A DNA stretch of 64,000 nucleotides from Luidia sarsii (Eukaryota; Echinodermata; Asteroidea; Paxillosida; Luidiidae): assembly GCA_949987565.1 (NCBI GenBank), contig OX465111.1:19719960-19783959 (forward strand), written 5' to 3'. The position numbers were made by a program, and so were the translations under genes. Every line of letters starts with the position of its first letter. The first letter of the stretch is position 1. The notes under the pieces are model-generated. The model searched no databases, had not been told where the DNA came from, and saw only the letters and a program-made list of their open reading frames with translations. Below are positions 12,001 through 20,652 of the stretch, piece after piece.

Positions 12001-15000
12001 CTGTAATGTGACAGGTCCACCCTGTCCACTCACTGAACTTGATCATCCTGATCTGCTGACTTACCTCACCAACTGCCATGCAGTGAAATCCAGACTCATG
12101 GTCATGTCATCAATGACTGTAATGTGACAGGTCCGCCCTGTCCACTCACTGAACTTGATCATCCTGATCTGCTGACTTACCTCAACAACTGCCATGCAGT
12201 AAAATCCAGACTCATGGTCATGTCATCAATGACTGTAATGTGACAGGTCCACCCTGTCCACTCACTGAACTTGATCATCCTGATCTGCTGACTTACCTCA
12301 CCAACTGCCATGCAGTGAAATCCAGACTCATGGTCATGTCATCAATGACTGTAATGTGACAGGTCCACCCTGTCCACTCACTGAACTTGATCATCCTGAT
12401 CTGCTGACTTACCTCACCAACTGCCATGCAGTGAAATCCAGACTCATGGTCATGATATCAATGACTGTAATGTGACAGGTCCACCCTGTCCACTCACTGA
12501 ACTTGATCATCCTGATCTGCTGACTTACCTCACCAACTGCCATGCAGTGAAATCCAGACTCATGGTCATGTCATCAATGACTGTAATGTGACAGGTCCAC
12601 CCTGTCCACTCACTGAACTTGATCATCCTGATCCGCTGACTTACCTCACCAACTGCCATGCAGTGAAATCCAGACTCATGGTCATGTCATCAATGACTGT
12701 CATGTGACAGGTCCACCCTGTCCACTCACTGAACTTGATCATCCTGATCTGCTGACTTACCTCACCAACTGCCATGCAGTGAAATCCAGACTCATGGTCA
12801 TGCCATCGATGACTGTCATGTGACAGCCCCGCCCTGTCCACTCACTGAACTTGACACGGTCTTCATCAACAGGTCATCTCTACCTCACCACTGCTAGTTT
12901 TGAACCTTCAAATCTTAGGCTATACCCGGTTTTGAATACTGCGGTGGCGTTCGATCGACATGTGACGAATTGAAATCGGTCCTGGGGCGAGTGTGCGTCT
13001 TACCGGAGGTACCGTCAGAATCTTGACGTCCACGACTCGAAGCGTCACGTCTACGTTCAAGGAGGGGCTCCGCCACAGCCCGGCCGCCTGCGCACGAACA
13101 ATAATAAAGATGAACCTAATCAGGTCAAAGGTCAGGTCAGGTCAGGTCAGGAGACCTGGTAACCTGTAGGCCGGTACAACTTGTTTCAGGGTCGAAGACT
13201 GGAGAGGATTATGCAGAGAATCAACCAAGCGTTAGTATTCCTAGCGCGGCTGCAGTCAAGCAATCTCCCTCACACAAGCCACCCCTTGACCACAAGCTGA
13301 AACCTCTACTGGTTCTGCAGACCACTCAACGCTCCCCCAGAAAGCTATAGCAATATTTCCAAATGTCGCAGTACTTAGAAATGTGCAAAAATAAAGGAAA
13401 AACCGACTAAAAACGTTTGAACGATTTAAAATTTAAAAAACAATGGCAAACTCATAAACTTTTTTGGAAGATGGGGGGGGGGATTTACTGAAGATGGGCT
13501 TTAACCATGGATCTCTGTTTTGCATACCGGCGTTCAAATAATCTGAGCTATCCAACCCTTAGATGGTGGCCTATCCAAATAGTCAACGGTTCTTTTTAAG
13601 AACCACACACACTCACAAAAGAGAAATGTGCATGGTGTCACCGCAAACCGTTACTTATCCTGCTACAGCTCTCACCATGAAAACCTTCAAATCTCATCGA
13701 GTCAACTCGTCGATCTTTACCGCCGGGTGGGGGCGCCAGTCAAAATCATTCAACCATTAACCACCGTGCATCTCCAGGGATCAATGTGCAGTATTAAGGT
13801 GTTGCAATCCGCTTACCGGCTCAAGTGGGCGAAATGCAAATCTCAAGAATTACGAGGGCCCGAAGTTTTCATTCCAGCAGGACTCTGTACTCTCTCAATG
13901 GCGGAATGGCGGAGGCAAAACCCAGATAAGAAGGGGATCGTTACCATTTTTAAATCTGGGCTTAAAACACATTTGTTCCGTAAATGTACTTAGAAATGAG
14001 GAGAATGTCATTCTCCTAATGACGGCCAGAGCATACTGGCCGGATCGTCGAGTTACCACTCAGGTAACCGTTCTTTTCAGAATCACACCTCTTCTTTAAG
14101 AGACCTTATACATGGTGTCACTGCAAACCCTCCTATAGAGTTATCACTCAGGTTCTTTTCAGAACCATACCTCTTCTTTAAGATACCTTATACACGGTGT
14201 CACCGCAAACCCTCCTATAGAGTTATCACTCAGAACCACACCTCTTCTTTAAGAGACCTTTTACATGGTGTCAGCGCAAACCTTCCTATAGAGTTATCAC
14301 TCGGGTTCTTTTCAGAACCACACCTCTTTTTTAAGAGACCTTATACATGGTGTCACCGCAAACCCACCTATAGAGTTATCACTCAGGTTCTTTTCAGAAC
14401 CACACCTCTTCTTTAAGAGACCTTATACATGGTGTCACCGCAAACCCACCTATAGAGTTATCACTCAGGTTCTTTTCAGAACCACACCTCTTCTTTAAGA
14501 GACCTTATACATGGTGTCACCGCAAACCCACCTATAGAGTTATCACTCGGGTTCTTTTCAGAACCACACCTCTTCTTTAAGAGACCTTATACATGGTGTC
14601 ACCGCAAACCCACCTATAGAGTTATCACTCAGGTTCTTTTCAGAACCACACCTCTTCTTTAAGAGACCTTATACATGGTGTCAGCGCAAACCCTCCTATA
14701 GAGTTATCACTCAGGTTCTTTTCAGAACCACACCTCTTCTTTAAGAGACCTTATACATGATGTCACCGCAAACCTTCCTATAGAGTTATCACTCGGGTTC
14801 TTTTCAGAACCACACCTCTTCTTTAAGAGACCTTATACACGGTGTCACCGCAAACCCTCCTATAGAGTTATCACTCAGGTTCTTACCACTCAGGTAACCG
14901 TTCTTTTCAGAATCACACCTCTTCTTTAAGAGACCTTATACATGGTGTCACCGCAAACCCACCTATAGAGTTATCACTCAGGTTCTTTTCAGAACCACAC

Positions 15001-17163
15001 CTCTTCTTTAAGAGACCTTATACATGGTGTCAGCGCAAACCCTCCTATAGAGTTATCACTCAGGTTCTTTTCAGAACCACACCTCTTCTTTAAGAGACCT
15101 TTTACATGGTGTCAGCGCAAACCTTCCTATAGAGTTATCACTCGGGTTCTTTTCAGAACCACACCTCTTTTTTAAGAGACCTTATACATGGTGTCACCGC
15201 AAACCCACCTATAGAGTTATCACTCAGGTTCTTTTCAGAACCACACCTCTTCTTTAAGAGACCTTATACATGGTGTCACCGCAAACCCACCTATAGAGTT
15301 ATCACTCAGGTTCTTTTCAGAACCACACCTCTTCTTTAAGAGACCTTATACATGGTGTCACTGCAAACCCTCCTATAGAGTTATCACTCAGGTTCTTTTC
15401 AGAACCATACCTCTTCTTTAAGATACCTTATACACGGTGTCACCGCAAACCCTCCTATATTAATTCAACGAGGTTTGCCCTGCTCGACGTGATAATTACA
15501 CACCGAATGCTCATTGCTCTGTCCGATGCCTGATGATCTAATTCCAGGCAGTTCGGGCGAGATTTCCGACTCCCGCTTTCTAGTGCAGACGTCGCAAACC
15601 TTCCTATAGAGTTATCACTCGGGTTCTTTTCAGAACCACACCTCTTCTTATACATGGTGTCACCGCAAACCCACCTATAGAGTTATCACTCAGGTTCTTT
15701 TCGGAACCACACCTCTTCTTTAAGAGACCTTATACATGGTGTCACCGCAAACCCACCTATAGAGTTATCACTCAGGTTCTTTTCAGAACCACACCTCTTC
15801 TTTAAGAGACCTTATACATGGTGTCACTGCAAACCCTCCTATAGAGTTATCACTCAGGTTCTTTTCAGAACCATACCTCTTCTTTAAGATACCTTATACA
15901 CGGTGTCACCGCAAACCCTCCTATAGAGTTATCACTCAGGTTCTTTTCAGAACCACACCTCTTCTTTAAGAGACCTTTTACATGGTGTCAGCGCAAACCT
16001 TCCTATAGAGTTATCACTCGGGTTCTTTTCAGAACCACACCTCTTTTTTAAGAGACCTTATACATGGTGTCACCGCAAACCCACCTATAGAGTTATCACT
16101 CAGGTTCTTTTCAGAACCACACCTCTTCTTTAAGAGACCTTATACATGGTGTCACCGCAAACCCACCTATAGAGTTATCACTCAGGTTCTTTTCAGAACC
16201 ACACCTCTTCTTTAAGAGACCTTATACATGGTGTCACCGCAAACCTTCCTATAGAGTTATCACTCGGGTTCTTTTCAGAACCACACCTCTTCTTTAAGAG
16301 ACCTTATACATGGTGTCACCGCAAACCCACCTATAGAGTTATCACTCAGGTTCTTTTCAGAACCACACCTCTTCTTTAAGAGACCTTATACATGGTGTCA
16401 GCGCAAACCCTCCTATAGAGTTATCACTCAGGTTCTTTTCAGAACCACACCTCTTCTTTAAGAGACCTTATACATGATGTCACCGCAAACCTTCCTATAG
16501 AGTTATCACTCAGGTTCTTTTCAGAACCACACCTCTTCTTTAAGAGACCTTATACATGGTGTCACTGCAAACCTTCCTATAGAGTTATCACTCGGGTTCT
16601 TTTCAGAACCACACCTCTTCTTTAAGAGACCTTATACATGGTGTCACCGCAAACCCACCTATAGAGTTATCACTCAGGTTCTTTTCGGAACCACACCTCT
16701 TCTTTAAGAGACCTTATACATGGTGTCGCCGCAAACCCTCCTATAGAGTTATCACTCGGGTTCTTTTCAGAACCACACCTCTTCTTTAAGAGACCTTATA
16801 CATGGTGTCAGCGCAAACCCTCCTATATTAATTCAACGAGGTTTGCCCTGCTCGACGTGATAATTACACACCGAATGCTCATTGCTCTGTCCGATGCCTG
16901 ATGATCTAATTCCAGGCAGTTCGGGCGAGATTTCCGACTCCCGCTTTCTAGTGCAGACGTCGCTTTGAAATTTGCGAACGAGGTCTTTATGACAAAACAA
17001 ATCGTTACCACTTTCATCATCTCCGTGACGTAATGGCGAGTGTCATCGCCATGGTAACCGTAGGTGGTGGGGTCGGCCACCACCAGCAAGTCCAGGGCTA
17101 TTGGTCCGCCGGTGTCACGTGATGAGGGCACTGCCCAATCGTGGCGTTCGGACGTGCTGCGAC
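5983..17163 (-). CDS. ADAMTS-type zinc metalloprotease, partial gene (7 exons)
   Basis: Seven short exons join in one frame with GT-AG junctions: 17163-17009, 13087-13004, 10757-10627, 9373-9227, 8075-7941, 7387-7219 and 6075-5983. Together they encode about 304 residues of a secreted or extracellular-matrix protease. In order they give the start of the catalytic domain (LDLLVVAD), the FCLWQ region, the zinc site HELGHLLGMRHD with all three His and the Glu, the Met-turn YVMSG, the SPCS segment, the disintegrin-like YDADYQC...FGPES, and a Cys-rich CSELKC...GTSCG segment. These last motifs separate ADAMTS from ADAM. Propeptide exons (above 17.2 kb), TSP1 and spacer exons were not found and may lie outside the window or in repeats. 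The subfamily member is not resolved. Intact frames and catalytic residues argue for a working gene. Confidence 0.88.
6640..6880 (+). mobile_element. LINE ORF2 C-terminal fragment
   Basis: The translation with frame breaks reads like the end of a non-LTR retrotransposon ORF2 (S-F-C-L-x-L-E-F-P-S-W-F...F-K-R-N-V-N). It is closely similar in DNA to 17755-18030. It lies in the last ADAMTS intron found. Confidence 0.7.
7219..7387 (-). CDS. ADAMTS exon 6 (disintegrin-like)
   Basis: 169 bp: one nt completing an Asn codon plus 56 codons. Acceptor ACCGCTCAG, donor GTAAGA. It encodes MPGHQYDADYQCRMRFGPES, the typical ADAMTS disintegrin-like entry, after a Cys-containing linker. Confidence 0.87.
7804..7884 (-). 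repeat. tRNA-derived SINE head
   Basis: On the minus strand, GGCTAGATAGTTCAGGTGG (box A-like) is followed by GGGATCGAGTCCC (box B-like). The acceptor ends do not pair, so it is not a tRNA gene. A related head lies at 23554. Confidence 0.6.
7941..8075 (-). CDS. ADAMTS exon 5 (third zinc ligand and Met-turn)
   Basis: 135 bp, acceptor ATACTGCAG, donor GTAAAT. It encodes LGMRHDADRNPCP (third His and Asp of the zinc signature), YVMSG (Met-turn) and FVWSPCS. Joining to exon 4 rebuilds the full HExxHxxGxxHD signature, strong support for both splice sites. Confidence 0.9.
8424..8625 (-). repeat. PLE tail fragments
   Basis: Two decayed copies of the tail motif (GTTTCGATCCTAGCAGGACC and a diverged second copy) lie in ADAMTS intron 5. 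Confidence 0.7.
8758..9204 (+). repeat. 37-bp minisatellite, about 12 copies
   Basis: The unit is ACCATGGAGGTTGGGTCCCC plus TGTACCACCGTGGTTAT. The long ORFs here, repeating Y-H-G-G-W-V-P-C, are products of the repeat and not a gene. It lies just inside the intron after ADAMTS exon 4. Confidence 0.95.
9227..9373 (-). CDS. ADAMTS exon 4 (zinc-binding helix)
   Basis: 147 bp with acceptor GTTTTAG and a consensus donor GTGAGT. It encodes GLAYNRGVCDRTTRCAVAED and then ALAHTVAHELGH, with the split Leu codon completed in the next exon. The HExxH catalytic motif is intact. Only 22 bp separate the exon end from a 37-bp minisatellite. Confidence 0.9.
9515..9850 (+). repeat. Dispersed repeat copy A (flanks the 116-bp array region)
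   Basis: About 330 bp are nearly identical to 13605-13945, starting at CTCACAAAAGAGAA and the CATGGTGTCACCGCAAACC motif. They are two insertions of one element or a local duplication. Confidence 0.75.
9890..10165 (+). repeat. Dispersed element with ATTC run and degenerate CCTAA repeats, copy 1
   Basis: It opens with GTGCGCATGCGCGAAGCCAGG, then (ATTC)n, then a tract of variant CCTAA/CCCTAA units. The same order occurs at 34945-35210. Confidence 0.75.
10627..10757 (-). CDS. ADAMTS exon 3
   Basis: 131 bp: 43 codons plus 2 nt, acceptor GCGCATACAG, donor GTAGGT. It encodes NAMTLLRNFCLWQ and YDAAILVT, both hallmarks of the ADAMTS catalytic domain (F-C-x-W-Q; D-x-A-I-L-x-T-R). It is followed downstream by the intron with the degenerate telomere-like repeat. 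Confidence 0.87.
10918..12850 (+). repeat. 116-bp tandem array, about 17 copies
   Basis: The unit begins CATGCAGTGAAATCCAGACT. Copies start at 11035, 11151 and so on, with a few substitutions and one 3-bp deletion near 11588. It lies in the ADAMTS intron between exons 2 and 3. ORFs across it reflect the repeat. Confidence 0.95.
13004..13087 (-). CDS. ADAMTS exon 2
   Basis: 84 bp, 28 codons, phase 0 at both ends, between acceptor CGTGCGCAG and donor GTAAGA. It encodes AAGLWRSPSLNV...VVDVKIL, the conserved segment that in ADAMTS reads roughly A-x-x-x-x-x-P-S-L...V-V-V-x-x-x-x-L. Confidence 0.85.
13122..13150 (+). promoter_or_regulatory. Clustered AGGTCA half-sites (DR1-like)
   Basis: AGGTCAAAGGTCA is a perfect DR1, the site class bound by RXR, HNF4 or COUP-TF type nuclear receptors. 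It is followed by further AGGTC copies. It lies 35 bp into the intron upstream of ADAMTS exon 2. Function is inference only. Confidence 0.35.
13485..13565 (-). repeat. tRNA-derived SINE head (decayed)
   Basis: The minus strand shows GGGTTGGATAGCTCAGATTA (box A-like). Box B is poorly kept. Confidence 0.45.
13570..13993 (+). repeat. Dispersed repeat copy B with LINE-like end
   Basis: It matches 9515-9850 and continues to FKSGLKTHLF, a motif typical of the extreme C-terminus of LINE ORF2, before a stop at 13991. At 13590 it also carries a hairpin GGTTCTTTTTAAGAACC followed by ACACAC and AAAGAGAA. Confidence 0.6.
14055..16826 (+). repeat. 82-bp tandem array, over 30 copies
   Basis: Each unit contains the hairpin GGTTCTTTTCAGAACC, then ACACCTCTTCTTTAAGAGACC and CATGGTGTCACCGCAAACC. 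One unit is shortened to 71 bp near 14220. A 140-bp non-repeat block interrupts the array at 15458-15597 and recurs at its right edge. It lies in the intron between ADAMTS exons 1 and 2. Confidence 0.95.
15458..15597. repeat. 140-bp block inside the 82-bp array (duplicate of 16826-16966)
   Basis: The sequence from TTAATTCAACGAGG to GTGCAGACGTCGC occurs identically at both places. At the right-hand copy it runs straight into the ADAMTS exon 1 flank, so the inner copy shows that a higher-order segment of array plus flank was duplicated. Confidence 0.9.
17009..17163 (-). CDS. ADAMTS exon 1 of those found (catalytic domain start)
   Basis: Acceptor TTGTTCCCAG precedes 17163 and donor GTAACG follows 17009. 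The 155 bp give 2 nt plus 51 codons. Residues include LDLLVVADPTTYGYHGDD, matching the first strand and helix of the reprolysin fold (usual form ELMVVAD...H.GDD). It starts in phase 2 (two nt complete a codon), so an upstream exon exists. It lies next to the 82-bp tandem array. Confidence 0.85.
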
Positions 17164-17244
17164 CTGGGAACAAAATGTGAGAATAAAAGTCAAGGTTGTG
17201 ATGAGGAGGTTTGCGGGGACTCCGTGTAGATAGGAGCGAGTGGG

Positions 17245-17462
17245 GCGCTAGTCTCGGTCTCGGGCGCTAGTCTCGGTCTCAAGCGCTAGTCTCGGTCTCG
17301 GGCGCTAGTCTCGGTTTCGGGCGCTATTCTCGGTTTCGGGCGCTAGTCTCGGTCTCGGGCGCTAGTCTCGGTCTCGGGCGCTAGTCTCGGTCCCGGGCGC
17401 TAGTCTCGGTCTCGGGCGCTAGTCTCGGTCTCGGGCTGTAGTCTCGGTCTCGGGCGCTTTAT
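17245..17462 (+). repeat. 19-bp minisatellite
   Basis: The unit is GCGCTAGTCTCGGTCTCGG, about 11 copies with substitutions, just upstream (gene sense) of ADAMTS exon 1. Confidence 0.9.
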
Positions 17463-17754
17463 GGTCTCGGTCTCGACCATCTCGATGTCGGACTCGGTCT
17501 GGAACCTCGAGGGCCGATCGGTCTGTGACTACAAGCTTTTGGATCAATTAAGTCGCTGGCCGACGGTATAGAAATCTAAAGTGCGACCTTCAGAAACACT
17601 GCAATGTGCCAATTTGCGCAATACCGTTGCGAGTGATATACAGGCCCATTTCTCCGCTCACTGCTTGCGAACGCCATTCCCCGCCCGTAGATTGCATGCG
17701 TACATCATGTTGGGTCGTCGTTGCAACTCTCCTCGCCCATAGTGGGACCCTCCC

Positions 17755-18030
17755 TGAGCCTCCTCTACCATTATTCCTATGGAAGGTGTTCCTCGGCTCT
17801 TGTCGACCTGGTCCCCCAGTCAGGACTATTAAGCGAGCAACCAGGCTGTTTGCCTCCTCTCACCCACACACTCTATCTATCCCAAGGTGTAGAACGGAGA
17901 GGTATTGGAACAGCTTCTTCCCTCGTTCTGCCTCCATCTGGAATTCCCTTCCTGGTTCTTGTTTTCCCCCTGCCTACGATCTTGCCCTTTTTAAAAGGAA
18001 TGTTAATTCCCATCTCCGGCCTTCCTGAGT
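17755..18030 (+). mobile_element. LINE ORF2 C-terminal fragment
   Basis: One frame reads RTIKRATRLF, then PRCRTERYWNSFFPRSASIW and NSLP, and ends FKRNVNSHL. This is the usual end of ORF2 in CR1/L2/Jockey-like LINEs. It is similar to 6640-6880. The rest of the element is absent. Confidence 0.8.
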
Positions 18031-18104
18031 CCCTCTATATCCCCTTCTTTCCTTAACCCTCAACCTTGAGTGGATTTTATAGCCTTGTTTTGGGCGATTT
18101 TGCA

Positions 18105-18440
18105 TTTTCAAAAGATGTTGTGTGCCAGTCTTTTCCTTATCCGTAGACCTAGCTTCTCGAGGGCTGTCAGGACGACTGCGTACACGCGCTCGTACACTAG
18201 TATGTAAGGACACAGGCCGTTGTGCGTGGGATGGCAGCGGTGCGGTCTGCGTGCCGTGTACAGCGTGGATCCAGGATGGTAGTGCCGTAGTGCCGTGGTT
18301 GGCGTGCGTCTTGCCCAGATCCCTGCCCGGTGCCGTACCGGAGAGACCGCCTTGGACAAGCCTAACACAACGCAGGCGCCGGTGGGGGCAGAATGAGACA
18401 TATTGGGCAATCTCTCGCACAGCGTGGCTGCAAACAATCG
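18105..18440 (-). other. GC-rich block with minus-strand open frames, unassigned
   Basis: Two overlapping minus frames are open and the base composition is more gene-like than the flanks. No motif of an ADAMTS propeptide (no furin site, no Cys-switch) or other family was recognised. It could be an upstream exon or old transposon sequence. Confidence 0.25.
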
Positions 18441-18529
18441 CGCCGGGTCGAAGCCTTTTTATCTTATTTTGTTTTGAGGGGGTTAATACAAAAACCGCTC
18501 ACTGACTAAAATGACCTGCAATACATGAA

Positions 18530-18855
18530 TCTTACAAGTTAGAGGGCCCGACGTTTCGATCCTAGCAGGACCTCTCTCAAAGGCAAAGTTTGAGGGGGGA
18601 AAAACAAGTTCTACTGACCCTTTGAGCGGTGCGAAGGTCGACGGATAGACTGGTCCTTGCCAACGCGAGGGACACGATAGGCCCACACCTGAAATGTGAG
18701 GATACAAATGCAAACACAAAACCTAATTGTCATCTATCACTGGCTTGATGACGTGATATACAAAATTGTTGCAAACTGCTTACTAACTAAAATTGCCAAA
18801 ATGCAAATCTCAAAATTTAGTGGGCCTGACGTTTCGATCCTAGCAGGACCTTTTT
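18530..18855 (-). repeat. Two PLE tail fragments
   Basis: Copies of the tail motif lie near 18540-18590 and 18760-18855. The second reads from ATATACAAAATTGTTGCAAA to GATCCTAGCAGGACC and runs directly into the 14-bp repeat. Confidence 0.75.
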
Positions 18856-18978
18856 TTATTAAAGGACCTTTCTCAAAGGACCTTTCTCAAAGGACCTTTC
18901 TCAAAGGACCTTTCTCAAAGGACCTTTCTCAAAGGACCTTTCTCAAAGGACCTTTCTCAAAGGACCTTTCTCAAAGGA
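18856..18978 (+). repeat. 14-bp tandem repeat grown from a PLE tail
   Basis: The unit is CTCAAAGGACCTTT, about 8 copies, identical to the CCTTTCTCAAAGG part of the adjacent PLE tail. Confidence 0.9.
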
Positions 18979-18989
18979 CCTCTCTCAGA

Positions 18990-19140
18990 ACCACAAGTCA
19001 TCAGCGATCCTACACTCCACACTATACACACGACTTTGGAACTCTCTCCCTGAGACTATCGTGGGGGATCACGAGGCCTGAGAAATTCAGGCAGTCTTCG
19101 ACCAGACATCTTTTCAGTTTGGTGTGAGACTCATTCTGAG
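18990..19140 (+). mobile_element. LINE ORF2 C-terminal scrap
   Basis: With one frameshift it reads R-L-W-N-S-L-P-E-T-I-V and then S-T-R-H-L-F-S-L-V, the typical terminal region of LINE ORF2. It is short and broken. Confidence 0.55.
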
Positions 19141-19781
19141 TCTCATCCCCAACTATCTCTTGAATCTACATGAAAATAAACATCGTAAAGGGAAGGTTTT
19201 GTTTTAATACCCTTCACCGTAAAAGGATGGGGAAAAAAACCTAGACCAACATTTATGATGTCGAAAAACAACAATGTATTTCAGAAACTCTTGCCCCCCA
19301 AAAAAGGACTTAGGCCTACAGTATTCCCCAAAATCATGATGTTGTTATACGCGTATTTTTAGTCAACCGGACGATGGCCATCGTTATCAGCATGCAATAA
19401 TGTACATGCACTGTTCCTACCGGAACATACGCGCCAAACATACACGCCACAAAATCACGATTTGGAGGAGAAACTGTGATTCCATTTTTTTTTGGGGGGG
19501 GCGGCAAGTATAGCTTGTTGGGCCAGTGACAATGTTTATTTTCTTCATAATAATAGGTGGTCTATTGTGAATTTACGGTTTTGACTGCACCATTTTAGAA
19601 CGAGGGGGATTAAACTAAAAAAAATTGGCCAATGCAAATTTCACAAATTTAGATCGTTAGTTTCGAGGGATTCTGCTGTAGAGCCGGGAAGATTTTTGTT
19701 TGATACATGAAATCGTGATTTTGGGGAAAACTACATGTCCAACTTCTACGGAATGTGTTCGTGCCAGACAATAATGTCTTC

Positions 19782-19912
<131 letters not shown>

Positions 19913-19934
19913 TAATTTATTATCCACATAAAAA

Positions 19935-20262
19935 GTGATATACAAAAAAGTTGCAAACTGTTTACTGACTAAAATTACCAAAATGCAAATCTTAAAATTT
20001 AGTGGGCCTGACGTTTCGATCCGAGCAGGACCTTTCTCAAAGGCAGAGTGAGAAAGGTCCTGCTAGGATCGAAACGTCAGGCTCACTAAATTTTAAGATC
20101 CACATAAAAACATAGAAATTTGCCTTCCACTGAAAAAAAAAAACTCTGCCTTTAAGAAACCTGCTAGGATCGAAACGTCAGGCCCACTAAATTTTAAGTT
20201 TTACATTTTGGTAATTCTAGTCAGTAAGCAGTTTGCAACATTTTTGTATATCACCTTAAGAA
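19935..20262. repeat. Head-to-head PLE-tail palindrome plus a third tail
   Basis: A minus-oriented tail (19935-20040) meets a plus-oriented tail (20047-20100) at CTCAAAGGCAGAGTGAGAAAGG. A further plus tail follows at 20150-20260, ending ATTTTTGTATATCACC. Confidence 0.85.
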
Positions 20263-20652
20263 AAACCGGTAAAATCATCTAATACAATTATCGAACTAAA
20301 CCCACGGATACACCAGAAAGTCACATAAAAGCATCAACATACGCAGATGCAACGTCTGTGGCAAAAGGGTAAAAAAAAGGCTCAACCATGATATAATAGA
20401 CTTTCTTCCTCCATTCTTCCGTCAGAAAATTCATTTCTTTTCTATTTGTTACCTCCTAAGGTAAGAAATGGAGGCGAATAAAATGACACGAACAATTGTT
20501 TTGTCATGGTGAACATTGGGATCGGACGTAAACGAACCCTGGTGTGGCAGGGTGTGTCGCTTGACCGAGAATGAATGCAAAGAGCTTAAGCGGCTCTTTA
20601 TAAAGGTTAAAGCATTCTCTGTTACGTAACAAAACGAAAAGAAATTCCACAT

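Noticed and set aside
12641..12841. Minus ORF with a donor-like GAGGTAAGT in each 116-bp unit
   Set aside because: Present in every repeat unit and without acceptor or homology; it is part of the minisatellite.
14055..16826. Possible CRISPR-like array
   Set aside because: Units are contiguous 82-bp repeats without unique spacers, in an animal intron.
18108..18437. ADAMTS propeptide exon
   Set aside because: Open frame and position fit, but no furin site, Cys-switch or family motif could be seen.
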